This document shows, piece after piece, positions 62,486 to 64,000 of a stretch of 64,000 nucleotides of DNA. A program made the position numbers and the translations under genes. Each line of letters opens with the position of its first letter. Within the stretch, counting starts at the first letter, position 1. The stretch is from an uncultured Ruminococcus sp. (GTDB lineage: Bacteria; Bacillota; Clostridia; Lachnospirales; Lachnospiraceae). The DNA is taken from contig FMEL01000006.1 in NCBI GenBank assembly GCA_900066355.1, positions 1-64,000 of the forward strand, read 5' to 3'. Below the pieces are notes generated by a model. That model did not search any database. It was not told the DNA's origin and saw nothing but the letters and a program-made list of their open reading frames with translations.

Positions 62486-64000
62486 ATGGGAAAAAGCACA
62501 AAGAAGAAAAACAAAAAGATTACAGCTCCAAAAGCAAATATTCAGGAATTAAGTATTTCTAGGGATGGCGGACAAATTGCACTCAGGGGGTATTCATATC
62601 AATTTTTGTATTCGTGTTATTTAATTCTTTCGTCATCAAATCCAAGCAATTTTTTCCAGCTTGAGGGGATTGAAGATATTGATTGTATCATGCAGAAAAA
62701 TGGTAGTAATGATATTACTCATATACAGTTGAAATATTCTGTCAACAAACAGGATGCCAACTTTTTAACTGATGTGCTCAAAAATTTTCTTGAAGCATAT
62801 TTGCTGGATCAAAATAGATTTTTTAAGCTTGTTTACGATTTCCCTGTTGCAAAAGGCCATCTAAGTAAGATATTTGCATCTAAGTTAGACGAAAAATCAC
62901 GCACCCATTGGGCTGGCGTGATTTCAAATATCAAGAAAAACAATCCTTCTTGGAATTGGTCTGTTTATGATTTCGATAAATTTATTTCACATCTGTCATT
63001 TGAGAAGATTGAAAAATCTATACTTGCTACTGAAATTGAAAAAACCTTAATTAGAATTTATGAGATTAACACAGACAATGTTTCATTATTTGCAAATAGC
63101 ATAAAAATTCTTTGCTTTGAAAAAATGGAGCAGCGGGCCTATGTGACAAAAGCAGAATTAGATTCCAAAATCCAATCTGTCAAAATAGATATCAGTAAGG
63201 GTCCTCAAAATCCAGCTCATAGTTGGATTCGTAAACTGGACTACTCTAAGCCTAGCATTGATGAAGGGTGTAGTTTTTACGAAGGGAAAAAAGCAACACC
63301 AGCAGATATAGTAAGTGGGTTTCCAATCAAACGACCGAGTTTAGAAAAAGATGTTATTAATTCTATTTGCGAAAACATGGTTACTGTAATTAAAGCTTCT
63401 AGTGGGCAAGGAAAAACCACGCTGGCTTTGCGGGCAGCTTATATTCTCCAAAATGAATATATACCATATCAGTTACTATGGTGTGATGAGATAAAAGAAA
63501 TTGGGAATATTGTCCAATATTTCAAAGCAAGAATTCAGCTTGGTGAAAAGATTCTTATCTTAATTGACAATCTGGATAACCATCTCAGCAAATGGAATTA
63601 TCTTGTTCAGCTCTTACAATCCGAATTGCATTGTCATTATAAGTTGCTCATCACATCGCGAGAGATGGATTGGTATAATTATAGTGGTGACTTGAGCAAT
63701 ATCCAGTCTTTGAAAGTAATTAAGCCGGTTTTAGAAGAAAAGGAAGCAATAGAGATATTCAATCTATTCAGAGAGGCTAAGCAACTTCACCCAAGCATAA
63801 CAAGCTGGCAAAGAGCATGGAATAAGATTGCAGAAAGGCAACTACTTATAGAGTATGTCTACTTGCTTACTCATGGTGAGATGTTATCAGAAAGAATAGC
63901 CTCACAAATATCCGAAATAGGACAATCATCTTCTGGCAAAGCAAAATGTGAAATCTTACGCAAAGTATGTTTTGCAGATCTTTGCGGAGTCAGGCTTTCT
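62486..64000 (+). CDS. Nuclease-STAND NTPase, probable anti-phage protein (partial, runs off the window)
   Basis: ATG 62486 follows GAAAGGAAAA; the frame stays open for 505 codons to the window end. The N-terminal domain (about residues 28-130) resembles DUF4297/Cap4-type nucleases: GYSYQFLYSCYLIL, then EGIEDIDC (acidic residues 60-66) and HIQLKYS (Gln81, Lys83) fit a PD-(D/E)XK site. A P-loop NTPase domain follows, with Walker A SSGQGKTT (Lys310) and Walker B ILILIDNLDN (Asp361), and LLITSRE as sensor. The layout nuclease-STAND matches Avs-type defence proteins, whose C-terminal part senses phage proteins; that part is outside the window. Low GC content suggests recent acquisition. Confidence 0.75.
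   Translation, partial: MGKSTKKKNKKITAPKANIQELSISRDGGQIALRGYSYQFLYSCYLILSSSNPSNFFQLEGIEDIDCIMQKNGSNDITHIQLKYSVNKQDANFLTDVLKNFLEAYLLDQNRFFKLVYDFPVAKGHLSKIFASKLDEKSRTHWAGVISNIKKNNPSWNWSVYDFDKFISHLSFEKIEKSILATEIEKTLIRIYEINTDNVSLFANSIKILCFEKMEQRAYVTKAELDSKIQSVKIDISKGPQNPAHSWIRKLDYSKPSIDEGCSFYEGKKATPADIVSGFPIKRPSLEKDVINSICENMVTVIKASSGQGKTTLALRAAYILQNEYIPYQLLWCDEIKEIGNIVQYFKARIQLGEKILILIDNLDNHLSKWNYLVQLLQSELHCHYKLLITSREMDWYNYSGDLSNIQSLKVIKPVLEEKEAIEIFNLFREAKQLHPSITSWQRAWNKIAERQLLIEYVYLLTHGEMLSERIASQISEIGQSSSGKAKCEILRKVCFADLCGVRLS

Noticed and set aside
1..64000. CRISPR arrays, tRNA or rRNA genes
   Set aside because: No regularly spaced repeats and no tRNA or rRNA signatures were seen on either strand.

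Overview
The window looks like part of a chromosome of a gut Clostridia species, most likely Lachnospiraceae. Evidence: strong AGGAGG-type ribosome binding sites, moderately AT-rich coding, Tn916/Tn1549-type conjugation genes, a large serine recombinase, a TnpV protein, and an alpha-galactosidase/sucrose-kinase locus of the kind known from Ruminococcus gnavus. The species cannot be fixed from the sequence alone.

Positions 1-28,872 are the right part of an integrative conjugative element (ICE); its left end is outside the window. In order it carries a truncated conjugation helicase, a 1,782-residue ArdC-type polyvalent protein and two small partners; a protein-kinase gene split by an in-frame stop; a leftward mobilization block (DUF6219, relaxase, MobC); an XRE/CD1845 chimera; an AlbA_2-type ATP-binding gene; and a second, unrelated relaxase. 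A 6.3-kb block bounded by 39-bp direct repeats holds a two-component system, an ABC exporter and a sigma factor. XRE, sigma and HTH_16 regulators follow, then a large serine recombinase whose reading frame crosses the attachment site into a host rlmD tail.

Positions 28,856-38,560 are a patchwork at an rlmD-type insertion hot spot: two partial rlmD tails, two copies of a ~150-bp terminator segment, decayed or odd defence genes (DUF1016 nuclease, McrC fragment, RhuM), and a second two-component/ABC-exporter cassette with the same gene order as the first.

Positions 38,566-45,943 are an alpha-galactoside operon: AraC regulator, lipoprotein binding protein, two permeases and GH36 alpha-galactosidase, followed by broken sucrose-kinase and sucrose-phosphorylase sequences. 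Positions 46,111-50,105 hold a second AraC regulator, an MFS transporter with a DUF1349 protein, and a Nudix hydrolase; then another scar (50,106-50,880) with an rlmD-core-like sequence and a ParB fragment.

Positions 50,915-62,224 are mostly ordinary chromosome: diguanylate cyclase, MATE pump, flavin oxidoreductase, Mrr-type membrane nuclease, RelA/SpoT-domain protein, ilvN/ilvB with a short T-box-like leader, a radical SAM enzyme and intact rlmD, followed by a tnpV gene. The window ends inside a large nuclease-STAND NTPase gene, a likely anti-phage protein, right after the rlmD/tnpV pair.

The unifying theme is repeated insertion at the 3' part of rlmD-like genes: the core CATGTGGAGAC occurs, exactly or with one mismatch, at four places, three of them at partial or scarred copies.
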